Part shown: piece after piece, positions 5,804 through 6,061 of the stretch
Layout of the letters: every line of letters starts with the position of its first letter
Position numbering within the stretch: the first letter of the stretch is position 1
From: an uncultured Eubacteriales bacterium
GTDB taxonomy: Bacteria; Bacillota; Clostridia; Christensenellales; Aristaeellaceae
Direction of reading: 5' to 3'
DNA: 6,061 nucleotides
Assembly (NCBI GenBank): GCA_900553905.1
Contig: USFL01000100.1
Location: forward strand, 1-6,061
Made by a program: the position numbers and the translations under genes
Notes under the pieces: generated by a model
Seen by the model: only the letters and a program-made list of their open reading frames with translations
The model's database searches: none
Told to the model about the DNA's origin: nothing

Positions 5804-6061
5804 CTACTGGCCCAGCCCCAGCGTTCGCAGCCGTTTGCGGATGCCGCCGGTGCTGCGGCGGTGCTTCTGCGCCATTTCTTCAAGCGTCTCCCCGCGCTGG
5901 AACTCACCGCGCAGGGTCTGTTCCTCCTCCTCGGTCCAGAGGCGGCCGGGGCCGTCGTCCGCCTCCTGCGCCAGCGCCTCGTTGGGCTCCATCCCGTCGC
6001 GGATCACCCGGAGGAATACCGGCCCGTACTTCTGCTGCTTGGCCTGGCCCACGCCCGACAC
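5804..6061 (-). CDS. C-terminal fragment: HRDC-like end plus helix-turn-helix-like domain, probably of a RecQ-type helicase
   Basis: The gene enters from beyond the right edge; the GTG at 6061 is likely an internal codon (Val), so only the last 85 or so residues are visible, ending at the TAG at 5804-5806. Residues 2-20 (SGVGQAKQQKYGPVFLRVI) match the closing helix-hairpin part of HRDC domains (GVGxxKxxKYGxxFLxVI), which bind DNA at the C-terminus of RecQ helicases and some UvrD-like or RNase D proteins. After an acidic linker (25-38), residues 40-83 (LWTEEEEQTLRGEF, then EEMAQKHRRSTGGIRKRL and TLGL) look like a small helix-turn-helix or Myb-like DNA-binding module, which I have seen as a tail on bacterial helicases. 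RecQ is the best guess, but the catalytic part is outside the window. It lies upstream of, and probably in one transcript with, the acetyltransferase. Confidence 0.75.
   Translation of the reverse strand: MSGVGQAKQQKYGPVFLRVIRDGMEPNEALAQEADDGPGRLWTEEEEQTLRGEFQRGETLEEMAQKHRRSTGGIRKRLRTLGLGQ

Overview
The window is GC-rich, densely coded bacterial DNA that looks like a member of the Clostridia (Bacillota). The indicators are a T-box (tRNA-sensing) leader in front of serS, purine-rich AGGAGG-type ribosome binding sites, and sigma-A-like promoters standing out in AT-richer gaps. The exact taxon cannot be named from this sequence. No mobile element, CRISPR array, tRNA or rRNA was seen.

Layout, left to right. 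(1) Bases 2-1807, plus strand: the 3' part of a UvrD/PcrA-type superfamily 1 helicase whose N-terminus lies outside the window. It ends in a canonical beta-clamp binding motif, QLSLF. (2) Bases 1823-3253, minus strand, convergent with the helicase: a two-part protein with tandem ACT-like ligand-binding domains followed by a metallo-beta-lactamase-fold hydrolase. (3) A 208-bp divergent promoter region leads left into that gene and right into (4), bases 3462-3731: an 89-residue protein whose C-terminal half closely resembles the glycyl-radical tail of the anaerobic ribonucleotide reductase NrdD. It has an extended -10 promoter and a 16-bp NrdR-box-like dyad at the expected start of transcription. 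(5) Bases 3748-4018: a strong promoter and a complete T-box leader, with stem I, stem III, antiterminator and terminator all readable by eye. Its tRNA-end-pairing bulge reads UGGC, which fits tRNA-Ser. (6) Bases 4057-5328: full-length seryl-tRNA synthetase. (7) A GC-rich hairpin separates serS from a convergent minus-strand pair: (8) a GNAT acetyltransferase (5382-5774) and, upstream of it, (9) the C-terminal end of a protein (5804-6061) with an HRDC-like end and a small helix-turn-helix-like domain, perhaps a RecQ-type helicase.

The genes do not form one pathway. They are short housekeeping units: DNA repair (helicase, HRDC protein), translation (serS under tRNA-Ser control) and possibly anaerobic dNTP supply (the NrdD-like mini-protein). 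The mini-protein with its possible NrdR site is the most unusual part. It resembles a stand-alone glycyl-radical domain, comparable in concept to the GrcA/YfiD 'spare part' of pyruvate formate-lyase. The ACT-hydrolase fusion and the clamp motif on the helicase are the next most interesting points.
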